Assembly: GCA_028571685.1 (NCBI GenBank)
Contig: CM053143.1
Location: 10,097,501-10,161,500 of the forward strand
Direction: 5' to 3'
Length of the DNA: 64,000 nucleotides
From: Heterohyrax brucei
Taxonomy: Eukaryota; Chordata; Mammalia; Hyracoidea; Procaviidae
Part shown: piece by piece, positions 1 through 11,919 of the stretch
Layout of the letters: every line of letters begins with the position of its first letter
How positions within the stretch are numbered: the first letter of the stretch is position 1
Program-made: the position numbers and the translations under genes
The notes under the pieces: generated by a model
What the model was told of the DNA's origin: nothing
Databases searched by the model: none
What the model saw: the letters and a program-made list of their open reading frames with translations, nothing else

Positions 1-2400
1 ATCCATTTACGTAAGTCTCTCTTGCTTTCTTGCAGTAAGGTCTTGTAGTTCTGTTTGTATACGTTTCTTATTTCTCTGGTTAGATTTATTCCTAGATATT
101 TGATCTTCTTGGTGGCTACAGTAAATGGTATTGATTTGATGATTTCTTCTTTGATGATCTCTTTGTTGGTATAAAGAAATCCTACTGATTTACTTATATT
201 TATCTTACATCTTGATACTTTGATGAGCTCTTCTATTATTTCCAGTGCTTTACTCACAGATTCTTTAGGATTCTCGGCATATACAATCATGTCATCTGCA
301 AATAGGGATATTTTTACTTCTTCTCTGGGAATGCAGATGCCCTTTATTTCTTTGTCTTGTCTAATTGCTCTGGCTAGAACTTCTAGTACAATGTTGAGTA
401 GAAGTGGTGAGAGTAGGAATCATTGTTTAGTTCGCATTCTGAAGGGGGATTCTTTCAGTCTCTGTCCATTCAGAGTGATGTAGGTGGTTAGCTTCGCACA
501 GATGCCCCTTATTGTTTTGAAGAATTTCCTGTCTATTCCAATTTTGCTGAGAGTTTTTATCATGAATAGGTGTTAGACTTTGTCAAATGCCTTTTCTGTA
601 TCAATTGAAAAAATCAGGTGATTCTTATCTTCTGTCTTATTTAGGTGGTTGATCATACAAATTATTTTTCTGATATTGAACCAGACTTGCACCTCTGGTA
701 TGAATACTACTTAGCATAATGAATTATTTTTCTGATCTGTTGTTGAATTCTATTGGCAAGGATTTTGTTGAACATTTTTGCATCTAGGTTCATGAGAGAT
801 ATTGGTGTGTAGTTCTTCTTTTTTGTGGGATCCTTCCCTGGCTTTGGTATCAGGGTTATGTTGGCTTCATGGAATGAATTTGGGAGTATTCCACCTCTTT
901 CTATGCTGTGAAATAGTCTCAGTACTGTTGGAGTTAATCCTTCTCTAAAAGTTTGGTAGAATTCTCCAGCAAAGCCATCTGGACCAGGACTTTTTTGATT
1001 GGTAGTTTTGGGATGACTTTTTGAATCTCTTCCTTCGTGATCAGTTTATTAAGTTGTTCTACTTCTCCTTGTGATAGTTTTGATAGGTAATACGAATCCA
1101 GGAATTTGTCCATTTCCTCTAGGCTTTCAAATCTGTTAAGAGTATGGTCTTTCATGGTATTCTGTTATCATGTTTTTTATTTCAGTTGGGTTTGTTGTGA
1201 CACCTCCCTTCTCTTTTCTTATTTGGGTTATTTGTTTCCTCTTCTGTTTTTCTTTTGTAAGTTTAGCCAGTGGTTTATAAATTTTGTTGATCATTTCAAA
1301 ACACCAGCTTTTGGTTTTAACTTTTTTTTTCAGTTGTTCTTCTATCCTATACTCCATGTACTTCAACTCTAATCTTGATTATCTGTTTTCTTCTAGTGCC
1401 TGATGCACTCCTCTGTTGCTCTTTTTCTACTTGTTCAAGCTATAGAGTTAATTCTTTGGTTTGGGTCCTTTCTTCATTCTGAAAGTGTGTATTTCTAGAG
1501 ATAAACTGTCCTCTAAGCGCTGCTTTGGCTGTATCCCATAGGTTCTGATTGAATGTGTTTTCATTCTCACTAGAATCCTTAAATTTCTTTATTTTGGCCT
1601 TGATTTCTTCTATAACCCATGGCTTTTTGTTCAAGTTGTTGTTCAGTTTCCATGAGTTCAAATTTCTACATATTTTTCTTTGCTACTGATTTTGGCTTTT
1701 ACAGCCTTATAGTCTGAGAAAATGCTTTGCAATATTTCAGTGGTATGGATTTTGTTGAGATCTGCCTTATGTCCTAACATATGGTCTATTCTGGAAAATG
1801 TTCCATGTGCACTGGAGAAGAAACTGTAGTTGTCTGCTGATGGATAGAAAATTCTATATATGTCACTGAGGTCTAGTTGGTTAATTGTGGCAATAAGGTC
1901 TTCTGTGTCTTTACTGAGCTTTTTTTCTAGACGATCTGTCCAATACTGACAGTGGAGTGTCGAAATCTCGCACTGTTTTTATGGACTGATCTATCTCATT
2001 TTTGAGTGTAGTCAGTGTTTCTTCGATGTATTTAGATGCTTTAGTATTGGGTGCATAAATATTTACTATTATTAAGTCCTGCTTAGTATTGAACCATTCA
2101 ACAATAAATAGTGTCTATTCTTGTCCATGATGGTGGATTTTACATTAAAATCCATCTTATCTGAGATCAGTATTGCAACACCTGCTCTTCTTTGTGTATT
2201 GTTATCTTGGTATGTATATTTCTATCCTTTAATTTTCAGTTTGTTCATATCTTTAAGTCTAAGGTGAGTTTCTTGTAAGCAACATATAGACGGGTCATGT
2301 TTTGGGATCAAAGATGTCACTTGTTGTCTCTTTACTGGAGTGTTCAGTCCATTTACAGTCAATGTAATTATTGATAGGTATGTATTTAGTGCTGGCGTTG
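1..2400 (-). pseudogene. L1 ORF2 remnant (endonuclease and part of RT)
   Basis: In the family, ORF2 encodes the endonuclease and reverse transcriptase that carry out target-primed reverse transcription. Here the start region lies near 2400, with endonuclease motifs between 2222 and 2455. The pre-RT segment (LEEMDKFLDSYYLSKLSQ...) is at 934-1155, and the RT core reads on to base 1 in changing frames. The left edge corresponds to about base 16980 of copy C, so the last third of the gene lies outside. Multiple frameshifts rule out a functional product. Confidence 0.88.
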
Positions 2401-2739
2401 TGATATCTATTTTTGTGTTGATGTTTTCTGTTATTACTGTTCTGATTTGGGGCATTCTTCTTTATGAGATGATTTTTCACCTTTTTCAATGTTGGTTTTG
2501 TGGTTGTAGACACTCCTGTATTATGTTTCTTGATTTGATATGTTGTATCTTTATTGTGCTTTGTGCCTCCTCCTCTGGGCCCCCTTAAAAGTCTACTTTT
2601 AAACCCAATTTTAACTACTACACGTCTTATTAACTTCCTCTCCATCTGGAAGGACTATAACGACTGCAGTACATCCCTCTTTTTAATATGATGACATCAT
2701 ATCTTTCATGATATGATCACTGGATCATTTCTTTCACTA

Positions 2740-3650
2740 TTGTAGGTTTGATTGAGTTTGGAGCTTTCCCTAACTGAGTATGTTTCTAGATGATGTGTCC
2801 TCTATTTCCTCCTAAAATATAAAATTAGTGGTTTTGTTCTTTTAATCCAAGAGATTCTTTCAGTATTTCTTGTAGTTTTAATTTGGTTTTTACAAAGTCT
2901 CTGAGTTTCTGTTTATCTGCAAATGTCTTAACTTCATTTTCATATTTGAAAGATAGTTTTTCAGAACATATAATTCTTGTTTGGAAGTTTTTCTACTTCA
3001 AAGCTTTGAATGTGTCATCCCATTGCCTCTGTGCCAGCCTCTTTTCTGCTGAGAAGTCAGATAAAAGCCTGTAGGGCTTCCCTCTGAATGTTAGCTTTGC
3101 TTTGAGTCTTGTTACCTTTAAGAATTTCGGTTTATGCTTCATTTTGTTAAGTTTGATTATAATGTGTCTTGGAGTCTTTCTTTTGGGATGTACATTGAGT
3201 GGTGTTCAATACACATCTTGGATATCTATATTCTCTTCTGTCATAATTTCAGGGACATTTTCTGTCAGTAGCTCAGCAACAATACTATCCGTTTTCAGGT
3301 GTCCCTCTCTATTCAGGAACTCCAATTAATCATAGATTGTTCCTTTTAATAGAGTTCCACATGCTTCTTAATACTTCTTCATTTTTCTTGTTTCTTTTGT
3401 TTTGCTCTGCTGCATTTTGTATAAAGTCTAGGAGGACTCTCTGTATAATCCTTTTGTACTCACCCTCCAATAGTCTCAGAAAGGCTTCTTCATCTGAGAA
3501 GTTCTTTCACGCTTTCTTTTGGGGCCTTTCTGGAGCCATAGGTGAATTTTTCTTTATGTCTCTGTCCAAAGTTTGTTGCTTTTGGGGGCATCTGGAGGTT
3601 ATTTTGTTTCTCTGTTGTTACTTTAATGGGATCTAAAGCTCAGTCTGAAA
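2740..3650 (-). pseudogene. L1 ORF1 remnant
   Basis: ORF1 normally encodes the trimeric RNA-binding chaperone of the L1 particle. The reverse strand reads the same C-terminal block seen more clearly in copies B and C (an R-L-[ST]-S-x-F-S-A-E stretch and a FKALK-like stretch), but it is broken into short frames. Extent is inferred by alignment to copy B, whose ORF1 stop is at 4803. No open frame survives on this strand. Confidence 0.75.
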
Positions 3651-4602
3651 AGGAGGATGACCACCAGTAACCTCTATGTACTCCAGTGACTGGGTACAGT
3701 GGAATCTCTGGGGTAGCAGGCTACATCTTCTGATCGGCAAACACACAGCCCTACTTATAGAGTCACTGGGGGGTGTCAGCCAATCCTATGATGTGAGTCA
3801 GTAAAGGCTGGAAGAGACTCAGGATACACCACAGTTATCTCTCTAGGCAGTCTTATATTTAAAGGTAAAAGGTATCTGACAACTTCCAAGATCAGTCAAG
3901 TTTTCAGGTGTGCAGGTCCCTCTTCCCAGTTGGCAAAGTAAGCACCTCCATATGAAACTCAAGATACTTTAAACTAGTTCAAAATATGGAAAGGCCACTG
4001 CTGCCAGGCCCACCTGTAAGGCCACACTGGTGGAAAACACTGTTTTTCTGCCAGAAAAGTGCTCCCCAGGCAGGTTCTGCCTCCTAGCTTGGGAATTAGT
4101 TACTGCTAGGGCCTCCATTTGGGTATCCCTCCCCCGCAGTCAAACAAGATGGCGTCCTGCACAAGCTCTCCCACCTACTGCAAAATAGGTGATTCAATGG
4201 TGGAGGTTTGGAGAGAAGGTGTGGAAAGGCCTATGTATTCTGAGTCCAGAACCGGGCTCTCAAAATGTGGTCATTCCAGTTGCTTATCCCATCAGCAGTG
4301 CATCTGAGCTTTGCTGCCAGTCAAGCCCCAGACCTACCTGCCAGCTAAAACAGAAAAAAAAAGCTAAAATGGTGAGTTACCCTCAGACTATGAGAGCCAG
4401 CACTCAACAAGGACAGGGATTGGTGAAAGAGAAGAAGTTTCCCATTCAGTGGTAGTTAGTCCAAATTGACAGCCCTATGCAGTATCCCAGGGCTCACTAG
4501 GAGTCCAGAAAGCTTCATTTAGTTATCAATTCAGGCCTTGGTTTCCAGAGAGAATTATAGAGTCATGTGTTTGGTCCACAATCGACTCTGCCTCCACATT
4601 TC
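3651..4602 (-). promoter_or_regulatory. L1 copy A 5'UTR (internal promoter region)
   Basis: This GC-richer stretch sits upstream of ORF1 and ends at the element's 5' terminus near 4602. It carries one copy of the monomer-like module found twice in copy C, including the inverted-repeat core TTTTTCTGCCAGAAAAG near 4045. It also has CAAGATGGCG near 4145, read in the L1 antisense direction. Promoter function is inferred from the L1 family. Confidence 0.6.
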
Positions 4603-4802
4603 TTGTTGTGCTGTGCTTCATTGTTATTGTGCTTTGTGGCTACTGCCATGGTTCCTCTTAATATTCGAAGTTTAAACCCAGTTTTAACTTCTGCATATCT
4701 TTTTAACTTCCTCTCCATCTGAAAAGAGTACGACTACTGTGGTATATCACTCTTTTTAGTGTGATGGTGTCATAGTTTTCACAATATGATCACTGATTCC
4801 CT

Positions 4803-5800
4803 TCATTTAATATTGTAGCTTTGATGGAGTTTTGTGATTTCCCTAACTGAGTAGGTTCTGGGTGCTGTGTTCTGCACTGCCTCCTTAAATATGCACTTAA
4901 AAACAAAATGGTTTTGTTTTTCTAAGCAAAGAACATCTTTCGGTATTTCTTGTAGTTTTGATTTGGTTTTTACAAAGACTCTAAGCTTCAGTTTATCTGC
5001 AAATGTCTTAATTTCATTTTCATATTTGAGAGAGAGTTTTGCAGGACATATAATTCTTGGTTGGAAGCGTTTCTCCTTCAAGGCTTTGAATGTGTCATCA
5101 TACTGCCTCCTTGCCAACATCATTTCTGCTGAGAAGCCAGATGAAAGCCTACAGGGTTTCCCTCTGAATGTTAGCTTTGCTTTAAGCCTTGTTGCATTTA
5201 AGAGAATCTGTTTATGTTTCATTTTATTAAGTTTGATTATAATATTTCTTGGTGTTTTTCTTGTGGGGTCTGGTTTTTCTGGGGTTTGATACACATCTTG
5301 GCTATTTATGTTCTCTTGTTTCATAATTTTAGGGCAGTTTTCTGTCAGCAATTCAACAATACTCTCCGTGTTTTCAGCTATGTCTCCCTGTTTAGGAACT
5401 CCAGTTAACGATAGATTATTCCTCTTAATAGAGTCCGATGTGTTTCTCAATGCTTCTTCATTTTTCTTATTTCTTTTCTCTAATTTCTCCTCATAAACAC
5501 TGGTGTCAGTTGCTCTATCCTCAAGGTCACTAAGTGTGACTTCTATCTCCTTATTTCTGCTCTCTTGGTCTTGGATTCAATTATCTAATTCTGTAATTTT
5601 GTTATCAATCATTTGCTTTAGATTACTAATGTTCCATCAGTTCAAATAGCCTGTTTTGCTTTTCATGTTGCCCTACTGCATTTTGTTTAATCTCTAAGAG
5701 AGCTCTACATGTAATTCTTTTGTATTTGATCTCTGATAGTTTCAGAAAGACTTCTTCATCTGGGAAGTTTTTTTATTCTTTATTTTAGGAGTTTTCCAGA
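4803..5800 (-). pseudogene. L1 ORF1 (copy B), best-preserved ORF1 C-terminal half
   Basis: An uninterrupted minus-strand frame of 215 codons (5450-4803) covers the RNA-recognition-motif region (NLSLTGVPKQGD) and the C-terminal domain (CRLSSGFSAEMMLARRQ, FKALKEKRFQPRIICPAKLS). These are hallmarks of the L1 ORF1 nucleic-acid chaperone. The N-terminal coiled-coil part (about 5451-5800) is frameshifted. A full mammalian ORF1 protein has about 330-370 residues, so roughly 60% is open. Called a pseudogene because the N-terminus is broken and the element lacks ORF2. Confidence 0.88.
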
Positions 5801-6909
5801 GCCATGATGGACTGTTTTTTTAAATGGTTTGTTGCCTTTAGGCCATCTAGAGGATATTTACTTTCTCTGGTATTTCCTCAACAGAAGCTGAGGCATAGTT
5901 CTGAGAAGGCATTTGTTACCAGCCGCCTCAGTGTACTCTAGTGACTGTCTCCAGTGGACACTCTGGGGTGACATGATCAACCTCCCTTTGGGTAAACAGT
6001 TTCCTACTTACAGAGTCATTGGTAGGCCATAAACCAACCCTATAATGTGGGTCAGTATAGGTTGCAACAGATGCCGCCAGGCTGATCAGCAGTTATTCCT
6101 CCAGGCAGTCTTTTAAAAAACTATGAACTGAGCTGTCCAACAGCTGCCAAAATCAGTCAGACTGTCCAGTGTGGCAGGCCCCACCTTCTGGCTGACAACT
6201 GAAGCACCTCTTTGGCCATCCCCAAATGTGATGACATAGTTCAAAGTAGGGAGGGGTTATGGTCTTGCTGCCATCCTCAGCTGGGTCCTACCCGTAAGAT
6301 AGCACTGTGGTAAACCCAGCCTTTCTGCTAGAAAAGTGTTTTCTGGACTGGCACTGCTTTTCATCTCAGGTATTGGCCCATGCTGAGGCCTCTGATTGGG
6401 TGCCTCTGCCTCCCAGCCAACCAAGATAGTGTCCCAGGCAAGCTGCCTTTCCTGCAGCAAAACAACATAATCCATGGTGCAATGCAGAAAAGAGAGGGTG
6501 GAGAGGCTGTGGTGCCCTCGGTCAGCAGCTGGGCTCTCAAAATATGTCTATCCCATTCACTGCCTCTCTGCTGCACTATATGCTGTCTGCTTTAGCACTG
6601 CAGTTCAGCATACTTCCTGGCTCATACCCATCCCCCACCTCCTGCATAACAACCACCACAAAGAAGGATCAGTACCTGCAGTTTGCCTAAGCAGTGAGTG
6701 AGCAGGAACAGGGATTAGCACATACTGGTTGGTGCCAGACAGAGGAAGTTTCCCATTTAGTGGCACGTAGTCCATTTTGAAAACCCTATGCCGTATCCAA
6801 GGGCTCCATGAGTATCCCTACTGCTCCATTCAATTATCATTACAGGTTTTAGTTTTCAGAGGGTATTGAAGAGATGTGTGTCTAGTCCACCATCTTGGAT
6901 CCTCCATTT
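5801..6909 (-). promoter_or_regulatory. L1 copy B 5'UTR with YY1-like terminal site
   Basis: This is the 5' untranslated region of copy B. At 6890-6898 the plus strand reads CCATCTTGG, so the L1 sense strand has CCAAGATGG about 12-20 bases from its 5' end. Human L1 has a YY1 site (CAAGATGGC) in a comparable place that sets accurate initiation. One monomer-like unit is present, with TTTCTGCTAGAAAAG near 6323. YY1 use is inference. Confidence 0.5.
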
Positions 6910-7413
6910 ACAAACCTTTTTTTCAATCAAATAAAAATCAACAGTCTATACTGGCTCTTTTACTTTAAAAGTGCTTTCATTCCTCTCAAATTTTATTTCC
7001 ACAGATTAAGTCAATATTTCCTTTATCAGTCTCTTCTTTTAACCTTATCTTGGACCTAGTTTTGATCTCTGTGTTTTCTAAAATTTTTTTGTTTCAGAAG
7101 CTGTAAAAGACTCTGAAACTCTCTCCAGCTTCAGGAAATGGTATAGTTAAATGTTGAATGTATGAGTCCTTAGAAAGCCCTTGATAAACTCCTCAATTAC
7201 ATTTGTATAATTGTGTAAGAATGTAACCCATGATGAAGCTGAACAACAGAAAGTAGCCAAAACAGGAAGGTTATGTGTATTATGTTAAAGAGTTCATATT
7301 TTATCCTGTGTTCACATTACGGTCATCAAAAAATTCTAAGACATGGAATAAGGTGATCAGAATTGCATTTTTGAAATATGGTATAATTTTTAAATGGCCT
7401 ATGGCAGATATAA
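6910..7413. other. No recognised feature
   Basis: AT-rich single-copy-looking sequence; no repeat, exon-like frame or RNA structure was recognised. Confidence 0.5.
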
Positions 7414-7606
7414 GAAACTTTGGTGGTGTAGTGGTTAAGTGCTATATCTGCTAATCAAAAGGCTGGCAGTGCAGATCTGCCAGATGCTTCTTGGAAACTC
7501 TTAGGCAGTTCTACTCTGTCTTGCAGAGTTGGTATGAGTCAGCATTGACTCAAGGGCAGTATTTTTTATCTTTTTTATGACCGACTCGACGGCACTTGGC
7601 TTTGGC
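7414..7606 (+). mobile_element. AfroSINE (tRNA-derived)
   Basis: The head GGTGGTGTAGTGGTTAAG matches a Pol III A box and is followed by a degenerate B box (GGCAGTGCAGATC). The body is GGAAACTC...GGCAGTTCTACTCTGTC. The tail has the hairpin GAGTCAGCATTGACTC at 7536-7551. After a T-rich stretch there is a second short tail fragment (CGACTCGACGGCACTTGGC, 7582-7600), so two insertions may abut. Confidence 0.88.
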
Positions 7607-8089
7607 ATACTAGATAGAAGTTTGTCTATATTCAAGGAGAACATCAAGAACCTACTGAAATTCTCCCTTTGGAAGTTGATTAATGTGAGCTCTGGCAAGG
7701 ACAGAGAGGAAGCATAGTACAAGAAAAGATGTAAACGTGGACTCAACAGCACTTAATCACCAACTGAATATGAGAAGAAGTTGAGGGACTGTAAGACAAC
7801 TCCAGGTTTATAGCTTTGACAACAGGTAGTAGAATAGTTTATCAATATATGTAGCACAGAAGTGGAATAGTTTTCTGAAGTGACTTCATTTGAGGCTATG
7901 TAGAGTTTGATTTACTATGGAACTTTCAAGAGGGTAATTTAATATCTTCCATTGCTCTTTTCATCTCATCCTTGACTTAATTTCTCAGACTATGAATGTA
8001 TTTATTAATGTTAAAAGGCTGAGATATGGCTTATATGCCCATAGTTGAAGTAGTTGAAGTAGTTGATATAATATGTGCAATGGGCATAG
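7607..8089. other. No recognised feature
   Basis: No repeat or gene was identified. It contains a short GTTGAAGTA direct repeat near 8045-8060. Confidence 0.45.
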
Positions 8090-8262
8090 TCTCTGAAAGT
8101 GGAAAGATACAGGTTTGAATTCTAGCTTTATGATCTTCTATTCTGTGACTTTGAGCAAGTGACTTAATCTATCATTTTATAAATTTCGTCATTTATAAAA
8201 TGGGTATAACATCTACCTTGCAGAATTACTGTAGGATTAAGTGGAATAGTTTATGGAGTGTT
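8090..8262 (+). mobile_element. MIR SINE, ancient
   Basis: It keeps the MIR core order: GGTTTGAATTCTAGC, then CTGTGACTTTGAGCAAGTGACTTAAT, then CATTTATAAAATGGGTATAA, then a CTTGCAGAATTACTGTAGGATTAA tail. MIR is shared by all mammals and is immobile. Confidence 0.8.
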
Positions 8263-8399
8263 TCTTTATTTCCAGGGTTTTAATACATTGTCATGTTTAA
8301 TCATCAGTATTTCATATGTGTATTATATGTACACATTAATACCTGCATAAATATACAGAGAGAGAAAGTACTTGGATATTTCATGCTTACTATTCTTAC

Positions 8400-8540
8400 G
8401 TGCTACCACTGCTAACCACAAGGTCGGCAGTTCAAATCCACCAAGCACTCCTTCAATACTCTAGGGGTCAGTTCTACCCTTGCCCCTAGGGTCGCCATGA
8501 GTTGGATCCCACTTGAAAGCATTTGGCTGGCTTGGCTATT
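8400..8540 (+). mobile_element. AfroSINE, 5' head truncated
   Basis: The B-box region (AAGGTCGGCAGTTCAAATCC) is preserved and is followed by the body GGTCAGTTCTACCC. The tail is GTCGCCATGAGTTGGATCCCACTTG and then GGCTGGCTTGGC. The A-box half is mostly lost. Confidence 0.85.
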
Positions 8541-9762
8541 CATATGGCAATAACTGTATCTTCTTTAAAAAAAATTATTGACTCCAAAGTCCATGTCATT
8601 CTGTTACATCTGTCCTTCTGTTATAGTGCCTCAGCATTATAACCACAAAGTGGCATTTTCTCCTTAAAAATATTCTCCTCACCCTCACTCCCAGCCCCCA
8701 ATTTGAGCATCTATCAATAGTATCTTGGCAGTGAAAAAAAATCTCAGTGATTTCAACTTGAAAGCTGTCCATGACTAGAAAGACCATGATAAGTATGAAA
8801 GAATGCCTGCACAGAGCAGCAAGGATGAAAAAATTTAAAAGTTGGAACCTGCTAAGGGAAGAGCTGTAGACTTCTAGGGTGTGACAACCTGGCTACCAAA
8901 GTGCTGCTTCAAATGCTGTTCCCTTACATGACCATAAGCTGTGAGATGAGATGAATGATATTACTGGATGAAAAAAATGGTTCTAATTTTTCTCTTCTAT
9001 TGTTTATAACCCTGTTTCAGTGGCTTACACTAAAGTGGTTTTTTACTTAGTGCTACAGAATAATAGTAATTAAAATATATTGCTTTCTAAAAATGGAGGT
9101 ATTTTGTTTTAAAAGATGAGATTTAGCAGGGTTAAAAAGAAAATTTCAAAATTCCACATTATAAACCATAAAGTTTCATATAAATAATTTATATATTTAT
9201 TTTTTTCTAAAATGATCAAAGATTTTTTTTAAGGTATTTGCAATTTGTGTTTACTATTATATCAAATTCAGCCTTATAGACAATACTGCACTCTACTGTA
9301 GGATTATTTTTATTGATAGAGATTGTACAAGGAGTGAGCAGTATCTATTCTTAGAGTCAAATTCAGAGAGTTTCTTTCCTATGGTCATCAAACAAATAGA
9401 ATTCTTTTCACATGGCACCAATGTTATAGTGTCATCTTATGCTGCATTAGTCATTGGTCATGATATGGTGGGCCTAAGGAGCTGTGTAATGAAGTCCTTA
9501 TTGCTATGGAACATGTGGACCTATATTCAAACAAAATGCAAATACGCTTGATACCAGCTGTGCCTGGTAACTCAGTTCCTCCAAGCTCAAAAACTCATGT
9601 CTCTATCAACATGGAAGACTCCTACTGAGATATATTGTAATAAAGCATGAGGTTTACTTTGTTATCATCTGCTTTGATGAAAAGCTACTCTTATCTTCTG
9701 AGAAGACTTCAATGTATGGACCAGCTTGAAAATCTCTTGAATTTTCTAGAGGCTTTAAGGAC
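8541..9762. other. No recognised feature
   Basis: AT-rich, single-copy in appearance. The short frames on either strand lack coding character; nothing else was identified. Confidence 0.45.
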
Positions 9763-10087
9763 CAGGTGTCAAAGTGTGGTCCCCAACCACACTGGCCTCA
9801 TAGAGGAACACTAAGCCAAATTTTCATCTCTGTTCAGAACTAGAGTAATACAGAAATTAAAGAATGAAATATAATCTTTCATGGCTATTTGAAAACAAAT
9901 TCACTAAAGCATTAAAACTGTGTGTAACATTTATAAACTTCACCCTTTGGAGAACCTCCTACAGTCATAAACCTATTCACCAAAAACAATCAAACAAAAG
10001 CTATCAAACACATAAAACTTTGCATGTATTTTCTGGGAATTTATTAGACCCATTGAGCCCACGAATGCTGTGTTGAGAATCACTGGC
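9763..10087. mobile_element. Probable hAT-Charlie/MER5-like remnant
   Basis: The ends are imperfect inverted repeats: CAGGTGTCAAAGTGTGGTCC on the left, and CAGTGATTCTCAACACAG on the reverse strand of the right end. Both resemble the CAGNGNTTCTCAA termini of Charlie elements. The interior was not recognised, and the length (about 325 bases) exceeds MER5, so the family is uncertain. Confidence 0.35.
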
Positions 10088-10229
10088 GCCACATAACACT
10101 TTAAAATTTTCAAAGGTAGTGTTGAGAGTTAATCAATCTTAGCTGAAAATGTAGCAGATGAGAAACATACATGTATGTTGAACCTCTATCTTTTCAACAT
10201 AGTTACAGGGCATTACTTCATTTTGGCAA

Positions 10230-11455
10230 GCAAAATTTTGCTAAAAACAATTCCAGAATGGTTGCAGCTGACAGAGAACTGCAAGAAAGTCGAGACATAT
10301 TGGGAAGAAGACATGGAATGAGGGATATCATTGCTGATTCTCAGGTGGATCTAGGCTGAATGCAGAGAATATCACAAAGATGTTTAACTGTGTTTTATTA
10401 ATCTATAATATGGAAAGACATTTGCCTGTGTGGATCTTAATAAACTATGGATAACACTGGAAAAAATGTGAATTCAGAATGCTCAATTGTGTTCATAGGG
10501 CACTTGTACATAAATCAACAGTCAGTCATTCAAAAAAAATCAGGAGAAAAGGTATGCATCAGGGTTGTCTCCTTTTACCACATATATTCAATCTGTGTGC
10601 TGAGTAAATAATCCCAATAAACTGGACTATACGAAGCAGAACATGGCATCAGGATTGGAGGAAGAATCATTAACAACCTGCTATGCGCAGATGACACAAC
10701 CTTGTTTGTAGAAAGGGCAGAAGACTTGAAGCACTTATTGATGAAGATCAAAGAACACAGCCTTCAATATGAGTTATTCCTCAATATCAAGAAAACAAAA
10801 ATACTCACAACTGGACCAATAAGCAGTATCACAATAAACAGAGAAATGATTGAAAACATTAATGATTTTATTTGGAGGCACAACCAATACCCATAGAAGC
10901 AACAACCAAGAAATCAAAAGATGTATTGTCTTGGGCAAATCTGCTGCAAGAGAGCTCTTGAAAGTGTTAAAAATCAAAGATGTCATTTTGAGGACTAAGA
11001 TGCACCTGATTCAAGGCATACTATCTTCAATCACCTCATTTACCTGTGAAAGTTGTATAGTGAATAAGACCAAAGAAGAACTGATGCCTTTGAACTAAGG
11101 TGTTGATGAAGAACATTGGATATACCAAGCATTGCCAGAAAAAGAGGAACAGATCTGTCTTGGAAGAAGTACAGCCAGAACACTGCCTAGAAACCAGGAT
11201 GGCGACACTTCATCTCATATACTTTTAACATGTTATCAAGAGGAACCAGTCTCTGGAGAAGGATATTAAGCGTGGTAAAGTAGATGATCCGTGAAAAAGA
11301 GGAAAACTCTCAAGGAGATGGATATAATAGCTCCAATAATGGGCTCAGACACAGCAACAATTTTAAGGATGGTACAGGAGTGGGCAGTGTTTCGTCCTGG
11401 AATACACAGGATCACTATGAGTTGAAACTAACTTAACAGCATCTGGTAGCATCAA
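10230..11455 (+). mobile_element. RTE/BovB-type LINE fragment
   Basis: A 5'-truncated RTE element. It reads the RT segment (AGAACTGCAAGAAAG..., ATGGAATGAGGGATATCATTGCTGA), a degraded catalytic box (CTATGCGCAGATGACACAACC near 10680), and the C-terminal segments around KIKEHSLQYELFLNIKKTKIL. It then runs to a tail with GATCACTATGAGTTGAAACTAAC. Sequence order matches the better copy at 32697-34592. Stops break it throughout. Confidence 0.88.
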
Positions 11456-11499
11456 CATTTCAAGTTCCAAACTGGCTTAAAAAATAGGCCTGGTAGAAT

Positions 11500-11640
11500 T
11501 ATCCCTGAAGGAGCATAATGAAAGCAGGGCACAGAGAGATTAAATAACTTACCCCAAACCAGACAACTAACAAGAATAGACCCAGATGTAACCCAAGTCA
11601 CCCACCCTGAACTTTTGCTCCTGCCATTAGGCCAACAATT
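11500..11640 (-). mobile_element. MIR SINE, ancient
   Basis: The MIR reverse complement is recognisable: GGGCACAGAGAGATTAAATAAC, then CAGACAACTAACAAG, then a CCACCCTGAACTTTTGCTC block. Confidence 0.65.
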
Positions 11641-11919
11641 TTCAACCTGTAGTCTCTAGATCCCCGGGAATATCTGAGGCTGTTCCTTCAATTATATAAA
11701 CAGGGGAAATACATGCTTACTTAATAAAATCAATGTATTTATAGATAAAAGTTTTCAAAATACAATATTGACTGAAGGAGATAAAACAGGAATAAAAGCT
11801 ATACTCATCCTGAAAAGACTGGGCTCCAGTTGCTTTGAACAATGCCTCCACTGCTGGGAAACCATTCATTAAATACTAAGCATATCAGAGATATTAAGAG
11901 CAAATCTCTGAGACAGCCT

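Larger units (their letters stand above)
1..4602 (-). mobile_element. L1 LINE (copy A), 3' end off window
   Basis: This is an L1 retrotransposon read on the minus strand. From right to left it shows a 5'UTR (about 4602-3651), an ORF1 remnant, a spacer, and ORF2 from endonuclease into reverse transcriptase, running off the left edge. Minus-strand frames show an endonuclease N-terminus (YLSIITLTVNGLN, CCLQETHLRLKD) and the start of the RT region (EEMDKFLDSYYLSKLSQGE). Many stops and frameshifts make it inactive. Its 5' end directly abuts the ORF1/ORF2 junction of copy B, which suggests insertion into copy B. Confidence 0.93.
4603..6909 (-). mobile_element. L1 LINE (copy B), ORF1 and 5'UTR only
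   Basis: A second minus-strand L1 starts abruptly at the ORF1/ORF2 spacer; compare 4603-4740 with 2530-2690. It continues through ORF1 and a 5'UTR to a terminus near 6909, where the sense strand begins close to GGAGGATCCAAGATGG. ORF2 is absent here, which is unusual because L1s are normally truncated at the 5' side. The simplest reading is that copy A inserted into this element and the rest of ORF2 lies left of the window. Confidence 0.9.

Noticed and set aside
1106-1372. Hydrophobic plus-strand frames, and similar ones at 3102-3636, 4867-5289 and 40907-41164
   Set aside because: They are antisense shadows of A-rich L1 ORFs; T-rich DNA yields phenylalanine- and leucine-rich frames.
7414-7490. 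tRNA gene
   Set aside because: A-box and B-box sequences recur in dozens of copies linked to the same non-tRNA body and RTE-like tail, so they are SINE heads.
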